A stretch of DNA of 64,000 nucleotides. It comes from Synchiropus splendidus (Eukaryota > Chordata > Actinopteri > Syngnathiformes > Callionymidae). The first letter of the stretch is position 1. Every line of letters starts with the position of its first letter. The stretch is from positions 24,902,001 through 24,966,000 of the forward strand of contig NC_071342.1 of assembly GCF_027744825.2 (NCBI RefSeq). Reading direction: 5' to 3'. The notes below the pieces were generated by a model, which searched no databases, was not told the origin of the DNA, and saw nothing but the letters and a program-made list of their open reading frames with translations. Of the stretch, positions 1 through 13,917 are shown one piece after another. The translations under genes and the position numbers were made by a program.

Positions 1-590
1 TGTTCTTCATCCAACCTCTTCATATCTGTCTTTGTCCCACTTGACCCCATGCGTGTGAGTCCCAGTTGTTGTGTCTGTGTCTCTGACTGGGTGTCCAGTT
101 GTGTGTGACTCTGCTGCAGTGCATTCCTCACAATGCGTGTGAGCCCCTCTGCGTCGAGCTTTGTGATGTGCAACTGTGGTGTTGCTGTCTGACACTGAGT
201 GTTGAATCAGAGTCGATCCGTCTTCTTCCTGAACATCCTGCTGGTGTCACGCCTGCAGCCTGCACTGGTTGCTAACAGCGCCCCCTAGTGGTAGGCAGCT
301 TCTGTCTTTGTGAATGTGTGACTTCCATTCATCCCCTCATTCATACTGTGGTGTGATTAAACCCCTCAGTCGCAGCCTGCCCCCCCCTTCAGTGTCAGCA
401 GAGCTTCCCCCTCTCCTCTCCTTCTGCCCCACACTGCTGCTTCTCTCTCTCTCTCATTCATCATGGTGAGGCCGGGTGACAGGCCAGCGCCGCTCTGTGG
501 CACCGTCTGCTTAGTAGAGCCTGACACACAGCGCCTTGAAGACGGCCTCGCGTAAGAGGGGGACGGGGGGTGGGAGCGGGATGCTGGACC

Positions 591-668
591 GTATTTAAAT
601 AAGGGAGGAGAGAGGGAATACAAAGGAGACGAAAAGGTCACATGTGCCGGCAGATCAGCTGCCATTGG
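591..668 (-). promoter_or_regulatory. Candidate TATA/CCAAT promoter cluster
   Basis: Read on the minus strand, a CCAAT box (668-664) is followed by two E-boxes, CAGCTG (661-656) and CACATGTG (646-639), and a TATA-like TTATTTAAATA (604-594). The CCAAT-to-TATA spacing of about 60 bp matches the usual -95/-30 arrangement and would place a start near 570. The AT-rich core also resembles a MEF2 site. No coding exon could be tied to it, and the TATA-like core reads similarly on the plus strand, so direction and function are uncertain. Confidence 0.25.
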
Positions 669-3600
669 CCAAACATGGGTGTGTGTGTGTGTGTGAGGCT
701 GGGTGACCTTGAGAGCGACGTGAGCGTGTGTGTGTGTGTGTGTGTTTATGGGGGCTGACTGAGTTCAGATCACAATAACATTGTAAATGTTCAGATTTAG
801 CCAGTTGGATGGGATTTGGTTTGGGTGTTCTGCTGCATCATTTGGATTCACCAACGTTCCAAACAGTTCAGTCACGTGACCATCTGCAGTGAAAACAGCC
901 CCTGGCTCACGCCATGATTCAGTCCCCGGACTGAACTAAACTACACCACAGTGAGTGTAGTTTCGTTCAGTCAAGTCCAGTGTACACATGTAACTGAGCT
1001 GATTTAGAACATAAATAAAATGGAAACCTTGTTTCCACAACTTCGGACTTGATTTTGTATGATATTGTGTTGCGTTTTCACTATACTGTTCCGTCATATA
1101 ATATTGTGGTATGTATCGAGGTTCGAGCTCTCAGTGTAGTATGGTATCGTAGCGATTCAGAAGGTGAAGGCAAAGGAAAATGCGCAGGAGGAAACAAGAA
1201 CTGAGGGCTGAGTGACAGCTTTCAGTGCAGCAGAGGAGACATTTGATTTCAGAAGCAGCTGATGGCTGTTCTCAGTGAGGCGGAAACAGCGCCCTCTAGG
1301 GAGGGAGGCGCTCAGTCACTCCATAAGAGAGATTGAAAATATCTGTTTTGTTTCTGCTGAAATGTCACGTGTCACCTGTGTGATGACGTTGAGAAGAAGT
1401 GTTTGCACATTCGAGGATATTAAAGACCATAGAAGAAGAGCTCCATAACAGGTGAAGAAGTCTGTTTGCTTTTTCATTTCCTCACACTGAAGTGTCTTGC
1501 TTTAGTTCCAACAGAGCCATGAATAACTGATAATTATGACCGTCATCTTGAGCTATTCAGCCTGAATATGCAGCCACACTGGGGCCCCCGGGGCCCTGAT
1601 CTAGGGGCCTCATCATCAGGTGTCAGCCACTCTGTTTTTCGAGTCCAAACTGAAGGTAGTGTGTACTGGGGAGGAGCCAGAGTCGGGGTGAGAGTAGCTC
1701 GGAGACGCTGAGCTGTGCTGAGGCTGACGGTGGCGGATGAGGGGCGTGAACTGCCCCCTGCTGACAGCCAGCATCCGCAGCGCAGCGTGGGAGAGTGATG
1801 GTGGCGCGGCCTCATCAAAGATTTACGCTTCTTTAACTTGGCTGCAAAACAATGGCAGCCTTAAAACGAGGCACGTGCACGAGGTGCAGCACTGGGTTTC
1901 TCTCTTCCACGAGCGCTTGACACGGAGGGTGTTTCATCTAGACACAGGTCCATGAGCTTCCCAGTTGTTTCCGCCAGGCTGTTGGCTGGAGACTGGCAGA
2001 TGTGAGTGGGGAATGTAGGAAACACTGGGGAAGAGCAGCAGAGCTCCAGTTTCCTCCCACTTTGCTGAGCTCGCTGCACCCGTGGAGAGGCACGGCCGCG
2101 CCGATCACCAGCTCCAGCTCGGAACACGGCGGTGTAATATATGGCTGTGCGGTAATTAGATTTAGGCGTTGAGCTTCAGGCAGCGAGCAGCTATTGTTGC
2201 AGCGCAACACATGAATCATTCATTTCTGGAGCCGTAATCCAGCCATCCATATTGTCGCGCTTCAGAGGGACAGCAACACAGATGAGTCCCACGCCACAAA
2301 CGCGCCTGGATCGCCGTCCGTTCCCACGCCTGGAGGCGAAGCATGGAGCCGACCAAGTCCACGCTGACCTGCTGATCCCCAGCGTGGAGCTGCACGGCCT
2401 CACCTAACCTCTGATCCCCTGGACATGCTCTCTTCAGGCCACTGGCCTCTGGCAGGAGACACCTCTCAGTCAAACCACCTTCTACCACCTGGCGGTGGTG
2501 GGCCATCACCCCACCACAGCGCATGATCCATGGACTCTGGATCTGCTGCACTACCTCAGACACGTCATGCTGTTTTCTTCCCTCCACCTGAACACCCTGA
2601 GCTGATATGGAACACCTGGGTGTTCACCTGAACACCGAACTGGACTGGACTGAAAACACGGATGCTCTCTTCAATCGATCTCTCTATCTGTATATCTGCA
2701 CGTCTCTATAAGAGTGGTTCCATCTTTTCTTTTCCAAAGCACACTTCAATGTGGAAGTCGAACATGCAGTTGATGTGTGCGTTTCAATGCAAGAAAACTA
2801 ACCACCGCGGTTCCTTATGACTTTGTGAAGTGAACTATTCAAACTAAAACAACAATTACACGGTCAATAACTAGTCTGCTCCTTTGGATTCTGTAACGCT
2901 AGTAACGTCAACAAACACACACACGTCACGTCGCGTCCGGGCCAAAAGAGCTGCTCCGATGCTCAGCAGGACCATGGTTTAGGTGGCTTCCACTCCACGG
3001 TGTGAAGTGGGTTCTGGATCATTCCACTGACAAGCATGAAGCTGGGATCCTCCCTCACAGACGGTCGACCCGCTCAAGTGACGGGCTGCCGTCTGGGACA
3101 GTGTGGGCGTGGACCCGTCGCTTGACTGACATCTTCAGTCTCAGAGGGAGCTCAGGTGGAATAGCACGGGAAGTTAGCTGACATGGAAGCTGAGTGGGAG
3201 GAGTTTGTTCCAGTCCAGAGAGAGCAGGTCCTGAATCACTTTGGATTCATGGTCGCAGTCACGTGAGTCACATGACCTGCCAAACTGCCTCTCACTTGGT
3301 GACTCCTCCAAATCCACTCGGGGGTTTGAGGCGCCAGACGTGTTGGACGAAGCAGGTCAGGTAGAAGATGCGGTGGGCGGCGGCTCCAGATGGATGCGAG
3401 TGAAGCAGTGTGGATCGCCGTGGCGACCGCAGACAGGAAGTAAAGCACGGTCACGTGTACATTTTAGGGGCCAAATATGCCACTGAATATGCCACACCAG
3501 GCCTGTGTGAAGGAGCTGTTCAGGGACGCTTCATCTCCCACCTGTGTGACCATGAAGTCAGTCAGCCAGTGAGTAAAGCAAAAGCCAGCCCGCTGCATCA

Positions 3601-6600
3601 TAAACCGTGGCGGTAAATGAATCCCACTCTGTCTGGCGCAGCCATGGCCCGGCCTTGATTTATGGCCGGTACTTTCTGTTCTCCTCCTGCTGGGACTGCA
3701 GCCTCCACGCTCAGAGGAGAAACACCGGACCGTTGCTGTGACTCGCCTCTAATATGACGAGGAACTGGGCTGGCAATGAGAGCCTGTGGTTCCGAGGGTT
3801 GGCTCTACATTGGAGTGGGTCACTTGGTCTCCAAGCTTCTCCACACGTCCCCCTGACACACTGGTTTCTGTTCTAGTCAGAGAAAAACAGTTTTTTGTTT
3901 TGATCTCAGTTGCTTCCTCTGCCTCGGTTCAGTGACGTCCCTCTGCCTGTATTGACAAATGACAAGTCTTGTATCCACTTCAGGTGTCCGTTTGGTCCTG
4001 CCTCTGTGAGAAACACCTTCTTCCCCCGAGCCCTCATCATCAGCGCAAGCAAACATTCACATGAGTCTCATTGCTTTGAAAGGATGCTTTAATATTGCAT
4101 TTTAATAAGCCATACTGAAAAGCAAAGTGAAAGAAAATACAAGTGGAGCTAAATAGAATTGGATTCATGACAGTGTTATGAGTTTATCATGTATCTATGA
4201 ATGTAATTCATGAATGTGTGGTGTGTAAACAAAGGGGGACTTTTTGCAGTGTGTTGAAGCAACGCAGCAGCAGAGGACGGAGCAGTCGGCCACGAGAAAG
4301 TGATTCAGAAGGAGCGTCATCATGATGTGACGGCGCCACAGACAGGACCAGTCCGAGGACCTGTCAGAGGTTGGAGGTCGGAGGTGCACTTCCTCAGCTG
4401 GCCCGGCTGCAGCCTGGCGGAGGAGCTTCCTGAGATCCCTGTGTTGTGTAGAACACACTCCTGCTACAGCCCCATCTGTCCTGCAGGGAGAGATGAATGG
4501 ATGGGCGGTGGTTCCTCAACTCCTCATGGGTTCATCACTCGAGGGTGGAGGTGAGTCACTGTTGAGGAGCTTTCACTGTGAGCATGTCGAGGACGTCGAG
4601 GTGCGGTTCTGACTGTGGCACTGCAGTATGGGAGAGGAAGAAGAAGTGAGGTGAAGGTGAGCAGATGGACTCGGAGACAACCGAGTCCAAGTCTGGTGCT
4701 GGTGCAATAGACCTGCACAGTAGATAAAGGGCTTCAGTTCTACCTCTTTGGTCGGCCATGTTGACTCCTCACTCAGTTTCGCCCCGCCCCCAGACTGACC
4801 TCCTGCAGGGAAGACCACGCTGGTGGCCTCCTCCTCGCCCGACCCGGGCTCAGTTCACTCATGACCCCTGTTAGAGGAGCCTCCGGGTGCTGGTCCATCA
4901 TCCCGGCGGGTTTGATGGTGACAAGAACGAGCCGCCACTGCTATTGACTTTCAAATCAGCTGGAGTCAGAGGAAGGAAGGTGAGGCGTGGACACGTGACC
5001 AAGCAAGTGGATGTGACTTACTCGGTTGTCGTCTCTGGGCGGACAGTGAACCTGTGGAACAGCAGAACACTGTGCCCGGTCCGAACCTCTGCACGACGAC
5101 TCGGACCTGAGCCTGGCATCGCTCTGCTTCACGGCCGGCGGCGATTCTTTCCAACCCCCCGCTGTCGGTGTGAAACCATCAGTGGATGAGACGCGCTTCA
5201 GTGCGGCTCCTCTGAAGGATGTGAGACTGGATTGGTGCAGCCGCTGTGTGGTTTGATAACCATCTGTTTTTGTCACGCTCAAAGGCAAACGCTGCTCCAC
5301 TTTCACCAGGGTAGGAAGAGCGATCAGACGTCTGCGACTCCTGCAGTCTTGGCTGGAGGGAGATGGATCCAGGGACCCTTCACAGCAACTCCTCACTGGA
5401 ACCAGCAGATTTGCAGAGGACAGGTACCTCGCGTCTTCTTCATGTAGTTCAGTTCAGGATGTAAAGATCTGAAACGAAAGAGGTTCTGATGAGCGATATC
5501 CAATATCTGTCCATTAGTGCTGGGCATCACCAGCTCCCTCACCATACTATCACCATATTTCTACAGTTATTGATACAAGGCAAGACCCTTCATCCACACT
5601 TCCTCATGGTGCCAGTGAGCGCACGCACGCACTGTCAATCCATTCCCATGAATGACGACCGAGTAGACCACAGCCAGGCTGGTGCCAGGCTTCTGGTTCA
5701 ACATACTGCCCCCTGGTGGACGGCGGGAGTTGCACTACACTTCAATAGAGCCACTTCTACACCATCCAGTACTTTTTTCTTCAGGCGCCCCCCAGTGGCT
5801 AATAGTGTGCTCAGCTGGGACTCCATCCTGAGCAGGTTGCTTTCTTCTTCTTCTTCTTCATCATCATCATCAGAGAACCAGTCGGTGAACCATGCAGGTG
5901 AGGAGTCGAGTCACGCAGCACACCGAGCCTCATTGACGCCTCTTCAAATCACCACTTCAGGGAGTCAGAGTCGGAAGGTCCTGGTATGAAAATGATGCCC
6001 CTTCTGTTCGACCTCATCAGGAACAAGCAGCTGGTGCACTCTAATGGGTTCTTCCTCTCATAAGCACCTTCAATCACGGTCATTTAGGAAGATCCTCGTG
6101 ACCCCAGCTACCCTGGAGAACGGGGCTCTGGGAGGCTTCGGTGAACTGTCGAGGAATCTGAAGCATTAAAGTGTGTCATGTGAGTGAAGGACCTGCCCAT
6201 GTGTGCTTTCAGTTGATGAGTTATCTTCAAATAACTTGGCTCTGATGGTCTCTCTCTCTCTCTCTCTCTCCGGCTCCTGTGCATCAGCCAAGGATAAAAT
6301 AAAGACTATAGGCTTGATGAAGGTACAAATACGAAATACATGTTAAACAAAGATCAATAGTGCTGAGATCAACAGTGAAGCTGAAACTTTGCGACGTGAT
6401 CTGCTCAGTCTGGAGGAGGTCACGACCCCTGCTCATCGTGCTCACTGTGGCGCTGAATCTTCCCTGACAATATTGAACCACCAGCCGAGCAGTGATGACA
6501 AACTGAGGGAGGAGAATCCAATTTCTGAGGACACGCAACGATGGCTGGAAGCCTCCGTCAGCACTTTGGCCTCAGAGGAGCCACCAGGGCCAGTAACTCA

Positions 6601-9600
6601 GGGGTAGAGAGAGGCAGAAGCGCTGCTCACTGGCATGTGACGCCAGGTTCAACGCGCCTGTGGGGGGCAGCGATGGGGAGAAAGAGCTTTGCTTCATCTA
6701 CTTCATCCATACCATCCATGTGAAATGTATGCAGAGTGAACTGAACTCACCCTGACAGCAGGTGGCAGCAGTGTTAACAGCACCGTCCCACACTGCAGCA
6801 GCAGCAGCAGTGAGGATGGAGCTGAAAACCTCCCTCTGCTCCATGGAGACGGGAAAGTGGATTCACTTCAGTGACCCCAGGGTGAATGGTGTTTCATGAG
6901 GTCAGGAATGTGCTTCGGTTCATAAGCAGAGCTGGTCATGTGACCAGGAGCAGAAGCATGGACGGGGAAATCCTTCGAACATGGGTGGATCCAAGAGGCC
7001 CCACAGAACTGCTGCAAGCACACGGCTCGTTCCAGACACGCCCTTAACATTTCACCAAAATCACCCTCGAGGCTGCGGTGAAGATGATGATGATGATGAA
7101 ACTGGTGACCGCAGAAAACAACACACTGAAGGCGGTTCTGCTGACATGAGCCTTCAGAGTGAGTCGGAGCCCTGGGTGGTGTCTGACATGACGTGACAGG
7201 CAGGGCTGCTTCAAAGAAGGTTCGACCTCTCCATCCAAACACAGCCCAGTCTATGATGAGTGGCATGGTGGGATGTAAACATCTCAATGTTGCGTCGCTC
7301 ACGGCCCGTGGCGTCTCCGTGGGGAGGGGTGTGCGAGGCAGGCTGCCGACCAATCTGGAGGTGACAAATGGAGCCTGCTGCGAGCCTCCACAGACCATCA
7401 GCATCTTTGGCTGGCAGGAAATGGACCTGTCTCCCAGGCCTGATGGATGACAGACTCTATATATACATACATGTATTTACTGAGCAGCGCCTGCCTCCGA
7501 TCTGATTACTGTGGAGCCACGGCGTGTTTAACGGTGCGTGTGTGTGTCAGTGGGAGTGGATGAAGCCATTTTCTGGTTTGTTCTGGAGAAGAAGACGAGC
7601 ATCATGAGCTACGTCACAGAGCGAGAGACGTCCACACGCACCAGGGACTGGTCTGGAAAACTGGCAGGAGTGAAGACGTAATTGCAGCGTGTCGATGAAG
7701 CGTTGGGAGAAATGTCACTGCTCTTGTGAGAATTCGATAAGACACGAGGACATGAGCGGATTTGCAGATTACAGAGGGAGGGAAGGAGGAGGGCTCTGAA
7801 TACTCCATGGTCTCCCTCAGCCAGTGGCTCCGCCCCCTCGGCCTGGTCAAGGGGATCAGCCCAAAAAACAAGCCTCATTTTCATTCAGAACACTAAAACC
7901 CAGAGGGCCCGTCCAGTCAGCCAAGTCCATTGGCCTTGCAGGTCCGAGTCACGGCTCATGCCACGACATCCAGTGTGGGGTCAGCTCCAGTGGAACTTCT
8001 TTTGCCTCACACACACATCACAACGCTGCTTTTCTTTAGTGAAGGCTCTCGGATATTTTCGCGTGAAAGAGAGTGAATGTGCTTCCTGCAGCGATAGCTA
8101 CCGTGCAGAGCTCCATCCCTGTCTGGTGGTCTGCTGCTTTCCAGGCCCGCTGAGAAGGGGGGCTCCTCTACTCCAGGGCACTGGAGTCACCCCACTGCGC
8201 TTCACCACATCATCCTCGTCCTCTGCAGAGCAGGAGGCTGGAGGGTTTGATGCCTGTGGAATAGAAGCTGCTGAGACCTCTGCACCGATGCAGGCTTGTG
8301 TTTGCTGCTTCCATTGGTCCTGAAGGACACGGTGTCAGAACTGTCTCATTGTTTTGGTCTGGTCTCTGATCCTACTGGAGTGGACCTGGACCCCTGAGTT
8401 TGTGAGGCCCCTGTTCTTACGAGGGGCCAGGCTCCTGCCGGTCCTGGGGCTCTCAAGTCACCCATAACCATGACGACTGTGCGGAGAGCGTCCCGCCGCC
8501 TCCCTGACCTGGAGTCGGCCTCCAAACATCGTCCCCGCAAGGTCAATCTGCCGTCAACACAGCAGCCAATCTCCGTCTAATCCTAATCCTCGGATTTGAA
8601 TCCCTCATTAGCCAAGTGTGAGGGGAAGAGAGGAGCAGGGGTCCTTGAGGGCCGTTCCACTGACCTGAGGCATCAGAGGAACACGTGCTGCAGCCGCCGC
8701 TGCTTCATCACCACCATCAGCAGTGACTTTCTTTTCTCTTGGAGGTTAGTTCCTTGATTTAAAGTTGGAGGGTTCAACCTCCGCAGCCAGGCTCAGAGAA
8801 GGAAGGGTTCAGGATCAGAGGAACCAGAGAATATGACCTGAATGACTCGGCGCGGCTGGATCCCATAGAGCAATGGCATCAGACCCCTGAGTCCATATCA
8901 GATATTTATGATTTATTTATTCAATGTTTCTAAAGACGTTAGTTCCATCAACCTTGAGGGACGTTTGTCTTCAGCATGGTTCTATACCCAGCAGTGCACA
9001 CGCATTCACGCTAAGGCCCCTGCCCACCGCGTGACTGAGCCTCACATTAGAGCGCTGACTTTATAGCTGTGCTCAGTAATTAAAGCTTTGCTCCGCCGCT
9101 TCTATTTATTGCTTCAATTAGCAAACGCACCAAGCATGTTTGGCTTTTGACGCGAGCGCCAAACACAAGCTCTTGTTCTGCTCTGAACCTTTGAATCAGG
9201 ACCGCGAGCGATGTATGGGAGGAAGATGGCGGCCCCGGACCCTGGCCCTTGGACCCAGGACCCGGGCTTCCTGCTGCAGTGAGAAGACACGACACTTGTG
9301 GCACTGGGGCTCACTGAGGAGAGACGTCAGTCAGAGGGATGAAGGAGTGTCACGCGTGGTCCTGTGAAGGCTTCAGAAGTCGCACCATGAACTCAGCGGT
9401 CCAGTCGGACCTGACTCTAAACTCCACTTTGATTTAGTTCCTCCAATGCGATGGATATGAAGGAGCTGTGTGGAATGAACGTGAGCAAGTGCTGAACACT
9501 GCAGGCTGTTCTGCTCCTCGGGCTCATGGGTTTCTCCTGGCCTGCTCTCATGAAGGAAGGAGCCCCTCTTGTTATCCTCCACTCATTACGCTTCTGTTTC

Positions 9601-10965
9601 CAGACGAGTTCACACTGCCCGAGCTCCCTCAGGTCACAGACCAGAGACCCTGAGGAACTGGAGTCTGCAGGAGTGGGAAGCATCGGAGCCAGACTCCTCC
9701 TGGTCCAGTGAGGAGACGGAGCGGTTCATGAGCTTGTCTTTCTCTCCCGGCCACCTGCAACAAACCTTCACTGTTCCGGTGGATTGGTTTTGTTTGTGTT
9801 CCTCGACACAGCTGCGTGGACACGACAGTCAGAGACACTCGCGAGCACTTTTGTTCTCAGCCCATGCTCCTGCCTCTGCCTCCGTCTAATCTGCAGATTA
9901 TCAGGGAGGATCTTCTGGGAAGTGACATTCAAAAGCTCCAAGGCAACTCAGCACTTTAGTCACAGTCAAGCACGCTTCACAGACGACTTTAAATCAGTGG
10001 AACAGAGAGAGACACCGGTGGCAACTGTTCTGCAGCGAATCAGAGGAAGCGACTGGGACAGGGATCTTCTGCGCTGCGTGAGGCTGAGCACTTTAGTGAC
10101 CATAGCTTTGGATGGTGAGTCTGATGGAGATGATGATGACGATCCCTGCTCCATCTGTGCTCCCAGTGGTGGGCTGCATCTCAGACGAAGCATGTCGTCT
10201 GTGATGTGACGGTGAGCTCCAGCAGGGCTCTGTTCCAGGCAGCAGGTCTAACAGACCCAGACCCAAGACCTGATCTCTGCGGCTGGTGACCTGAGCGTCT
10301 GCTGGAACACATCTATCCACCCAGAGTCAGAGTCGCCAAATTTAAACAAAGTTTTTATTTTTATTATGGCAGATTTTTACGTGTTTGAGGAGAAAGACAT
10401 TTTAAAGAATACTTTGAATGGTTAAATACATGAATAAATACAAGTTGACATGCCCAGTGGGGACATGAAGCTGACCATGCGATATGACCATGAAATATGA
10501 TCGTGATTGACAGCCTGGCCTCTGGACGGCCACACCTTGAGCTGGGGTCTCCGTGAGGGCGGCAGCATGGTGACCATCTGGGGACCAGGTCACCTCCAGA
10601 CTGGACTCCTGTTAGGTCCATTCAAAGCGAGCCCTCCTTCCCAGTTGTTCTTCAGAGCCAGGCATGAGCTGCAAAGTCGAGTCCCACGCAGCTTTTCCTC
10701 TCGCAGCATTGTTGCCATGGTAACTGCCTTCCACATACACATTTCTCACAATGGACCTGTTCAGCTGTGTCGTTGTTCAAACATGTGTCAAACGGTGGCG
10801 AGACCCCGGTGAGGAACAGGCTGCGTCCCAGCACTGGAGGGAACACACTCTTCCAGGCTGCTGCACACGCAGTGCCAGAGCAAGACAGTTCTGGAAGCTG
10901 GTCCGCTCCTCGGACGCTGTCACGCCTCTGGCACCGCGTCCAGAAGCTGATTCTGCTAACAAGGA

Positions 10966-11001
10966 GGCACCGTTGGCACCGTTGGCACCGTTGGCACCGT
11001 T
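10966..11001. repeat. 9-bp tandem repeat, four copies
   Basis: The unit GGCACCGTT is repeated four times exactly, with a fifth truncated copy after it. It is a small minisatellite in otherwise non-repetitive sequence. Both strands stay open across it because the period is divisible by three, which explains the open frames seen there. Confidence 0.9.
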
Positions 11002-11534
11002 GGCATGGCCTGCCTCCTGGCTGAAACATCCCGAGGTTTGACGGCTGCAGCTGGGAGCGGACGGCTTCTTGAGCCCGGATTCTCTGAGCGCCATCCTCAG
11101 GTTTCTTCAGAGATCGTCCAGAGAAGCTGTCCTTGTAGGCCTCACGCCTGCAGACCACCTGAGCTCGCCGAGGCCGGGGGCCGGAGGCCGCCACAGGAAC
11201 TCAGGTTTCCTCATAAGAGCGTGAGTGGAGTGAATGACCAGACGGAATCTGGGCGCAGTGATGCAACATGATGCCACGGGGAGAGGCCTTTGGAAACTAT
11301 GGGATGTCTGAGGGTTGAAACAGGGGAAGCCCGTGTTCAACCCCAAAATAAAGCAAACCTGACTTGGAGTCAGAGGATCTATTTACAGAGTTTTGATCAT
11401 GAATTTACACGATTTACACCCCTGTAGCCCCGCCCCCTTTTTTATGATGGGAAAAAAACGGCCATCAACTCTGAATTTTTTTCACCAAGCAAGCAGTATT
11501 TTATTTTATTTTATTTTATTTTTGGTTGGTGGGA

Positions 11535-11578
11535 TCCTCGCTGACATTGGCAATAAAGCTTTTTCTGATTCTGATTCG
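11535..11578 (+). mobile_element. Non-LTR retrotransposon 3' tail (plus orientation)
   Basis: A GCTGACATTGGCAATAAA block is followed by a short TGATTC-type repeat. This is the form of 3' end common in fish L2/CR1-like LINEs and the SINEs that share their tails. A related tail lies in opposite orientation at 25,641-25,680. No reverse transcriptase coding sequence is attached, so this is a 5'-truncated insertion. The ATTTT run at 11,493-11,523 may belong to it. Confidence 0.5.
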
Positions 11579-13198
11579 GACGTGACCGTGTGAGCTGATG
11601 GTCAGAAGGCTGGTCAGTGAGACCAGGTGAGAGGAGGTGGTTGTATTAAAAATGAAAGACAACGAGTGATGTTAAAATACATGAATGAAAGTGGGTGAAG
11701 GACTTGTGAGGACCCACGGGCCAGTGGCTCATTTCCAGCTCTCAGTAGACTGCCATCTAGTGGCCAGTGGATATGAAGATCTGCAGCGCTCGGGTCAGGA
11801 GCTCATGACGTTAGTGTTCCACGGGTTGTGTGTCAAACTGAGGTCGCTCTGCTCCTGTCTGTTTCCTGATGCACACGCACACACTGGGCTGCACGTCAGT
11901 GTGCCACAGCGTGTGGTGCTGCGAAGATGAAGCTACAATTTTCCTGCTGCAGGAACGAGACACAGCCAGACATCGTTCTCCTGGATCACTGGTTCTGTCT
12001 TCTCCCATCAGTCTCTGCGTCACCACGCCTTTGTTCCCAGCTGCCGTCACATTTCCTGCTTCCCTCTTCTCATCCTGATGACGTCTGGGAAGTCTGTCAA
12101 GACGTGATGCTCAACCATGTGTTCAGTGTTTTTACAGTGACTTCCTGATGGATCCTTTGGACTCATGGAGCGCTTGACAGGCCTCACGTGGTTCTCCACC
12201 ACAATCAGCTCATCTGTTTTCATGAGTTTCTGGTTTGCTGCTCGCGACCTTTTCAGTCACCATCGAGCCTCTTGTGCTCCTGGAGTCCTCATTGTCCTCC
12301 GTCTGCTGCGTCGCCTCATGCAGCTCTCAGTCTCACCAGGTGGACGGTGTTTCACCTTGACTTTCAGCCCCTTTCTCATGCCACCCTCTCTCTTCATTTC
12401 CGTTGGAGCGCTGGTGGGTTCCCACACTGCCTCTCTGTGCCAAATGTCCCTGTAGAGTTGGGTCTCATCAGTTTCCCCCGTTATTTTCCACAGGTCAAAA
12501 AACCCTGGGGCCCCTCTCCATCTTTTCTCCCCACTGCTCTTCCAGAAGACCCGAGGTGAGTTGAGGTGCGCAGCTCCAACTGCACTTCAAATGAGCAGCA
12601 GACACAGCATCACACAAACAGACCCTTCAATCCCTCCCCCTGGATGTATTCAGTGATATTGTTATACATGTGACCTGTTTTTAAATTAACTCCAATGATT
12701 TGTTAAGCGTTTGAACCAGAAGAACTGCATGAGAGCGATGGACCGAGTCAGCTCGCAGAAGTGACTCCCCGAGTCCAGACAGATCGCAGGTGAGTCACAG
12801 TGAGTCCTCAGCCCCAGCAGCTCCAAGTTCTTCAGTCGGACTTCAACAGGAAGTCTTCCAGAGGAGGAAATGAGTCTGATTCTCACTCTCTCTCACTGGG
12901 AAATAACTGGGCTGAAATGAATCAAGAATCTTGGCCCGGAGATGAAGACTGAAGGTGACGGTCGACCAGGCCAGCACCCAACACACACACACACACACAG
13001 CTGTGACCTTCCTGCCAGTCCCAAACTGACGGTGACCAGAGCCGGACAGGCAGCCATGACTCCTCTGGAGAAGTGTTGAGGGACCCTGCTGGACTCTCCC
13101 AGAGGAGACCAGGATCGATGCCCTAACACTGCTGTCTCCTGGCTGACAGCATCTCTTCATCACCTCCTCCTCATCCTCCACTCACACTAACAGTAGAC

Positions 13199-13404
13199 AT
13201 GAAGAGGGGGGGAGGAGGAGGAAGAAGAGGAGGAGGAGGAAGAAGAGGAGGAGGAGGAAGAAGAGGAGGAGGTGGAGAAGGAAGAGGAGGAAGAGGAGGA
13301 GGAGGAGGAGGAGAAGGAAGAGGAGGAGGAGGAGGAGAAGGAGGTGAAGGAAGAGGAGGAGGAGGAGAAGAAGGTGGAGGAGGAGGAGGAGGAAGAGGAG
13401 GAGC
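13199..13404. repeat. Polypurine (GGA/GAA)n tract
   Basis: About 200 bp of almost pure G/A on the plus strand, mainly GGA and GAA triplets with only a few interrupting T bases. Such mirror-like purine tracts can form triplex DNA. The open frames across it (poly-Pro, poly-Leu or Gly/Arg on the two strands) are composition artefacts. Confidence 0.9.
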
Positions 13405-13917
13405 GAGGAGCGCCGACAAACCTGCATCAGCCATGAATCGGCGTGTGGGGGTCGATGATCTGTATGGACAAACCATCCATCCATCCATCCATCATCCCAG
13501 GTCTGAGCAGCTCCTCTGAGATGGCAGCACAGGAGTCGACGGGACGACTCTGATTCACGCTCTGCACCTGCTGAAGCCGAATGGTCGTCCTGAAGCAACC
13601 AAACAATAACAAATGGGCCTTGATGTCGCCATTCCCTTGACAAATGCCAGGAAATGATTTCCTCCATGCCGAGCTTGCCGGGTGAGTTACGACGCAGGCG
13701 TGATGGATGTTCTCCAAAGGTCTTGAGTCACCACAGGAAGACTGACTGTGCTCTCTCTTTTCTCACCGACTTCCTTCTTCACCTTCAGCTCACTGTCAGC
13801 GAGTGTTGAGGACCATTGGAGCGTGAGAGGTCAGGTCTTCTCGCTTGGTGTTTCAACCATCGATGATCCAGTTTTATTTCCAGTCGCAGATGTCAGTCAC
13901 TTCACTTGATCGTCGGA

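Larger units (their letters stand above)
1..13190. other. Gene-poor interval at the left edge
   Basis: I recognise no conserved exon here on either strand. The open frames are short, compositionally ordinary and lack splice-bounded conserved motifs. The interval contains TG microsatellites (about 679-695 and 725-745), a TATA/CCAAT-like cluster near 0.6 kb, a CT run at 6249-6270, a 9-bp tandem repeat near 10.97 kb and a retroposon tail near 11.55 kb. It could be intergenic or part of a large intron of a gene lying to the left; the sequence does not decide. Confidence 0.5.

Noticed and set aside
1040..1160. ATATTGTG/TATCGAGG-type sequence resembling fish dispersed repeats
   Set aside because: Suggestive of degraded hAT-like repeat texture, as near 5,515-5,580 and 61,320-61,380, but no ends or shared blocks long enough to support an annotation.
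2216..2587. 123-codon minus-strand open frame
   Set aside because: No recognisable domain, no conserved splice borders and no neighbouring coding exon.
9040..9200. Possible conserved non-coding enhancer (TAATTA and CAATTA sites)
   Set aside because: Homeodomain-like sites are frequent by chance, and conservation cannot be judged from one sequence.
13171..13667. Poly-Pro, poly-Leu and Gly/Arg open frames
   Set aside because: Low-complexity translations of a purine tract; no start context, splice sites or conserved ends.
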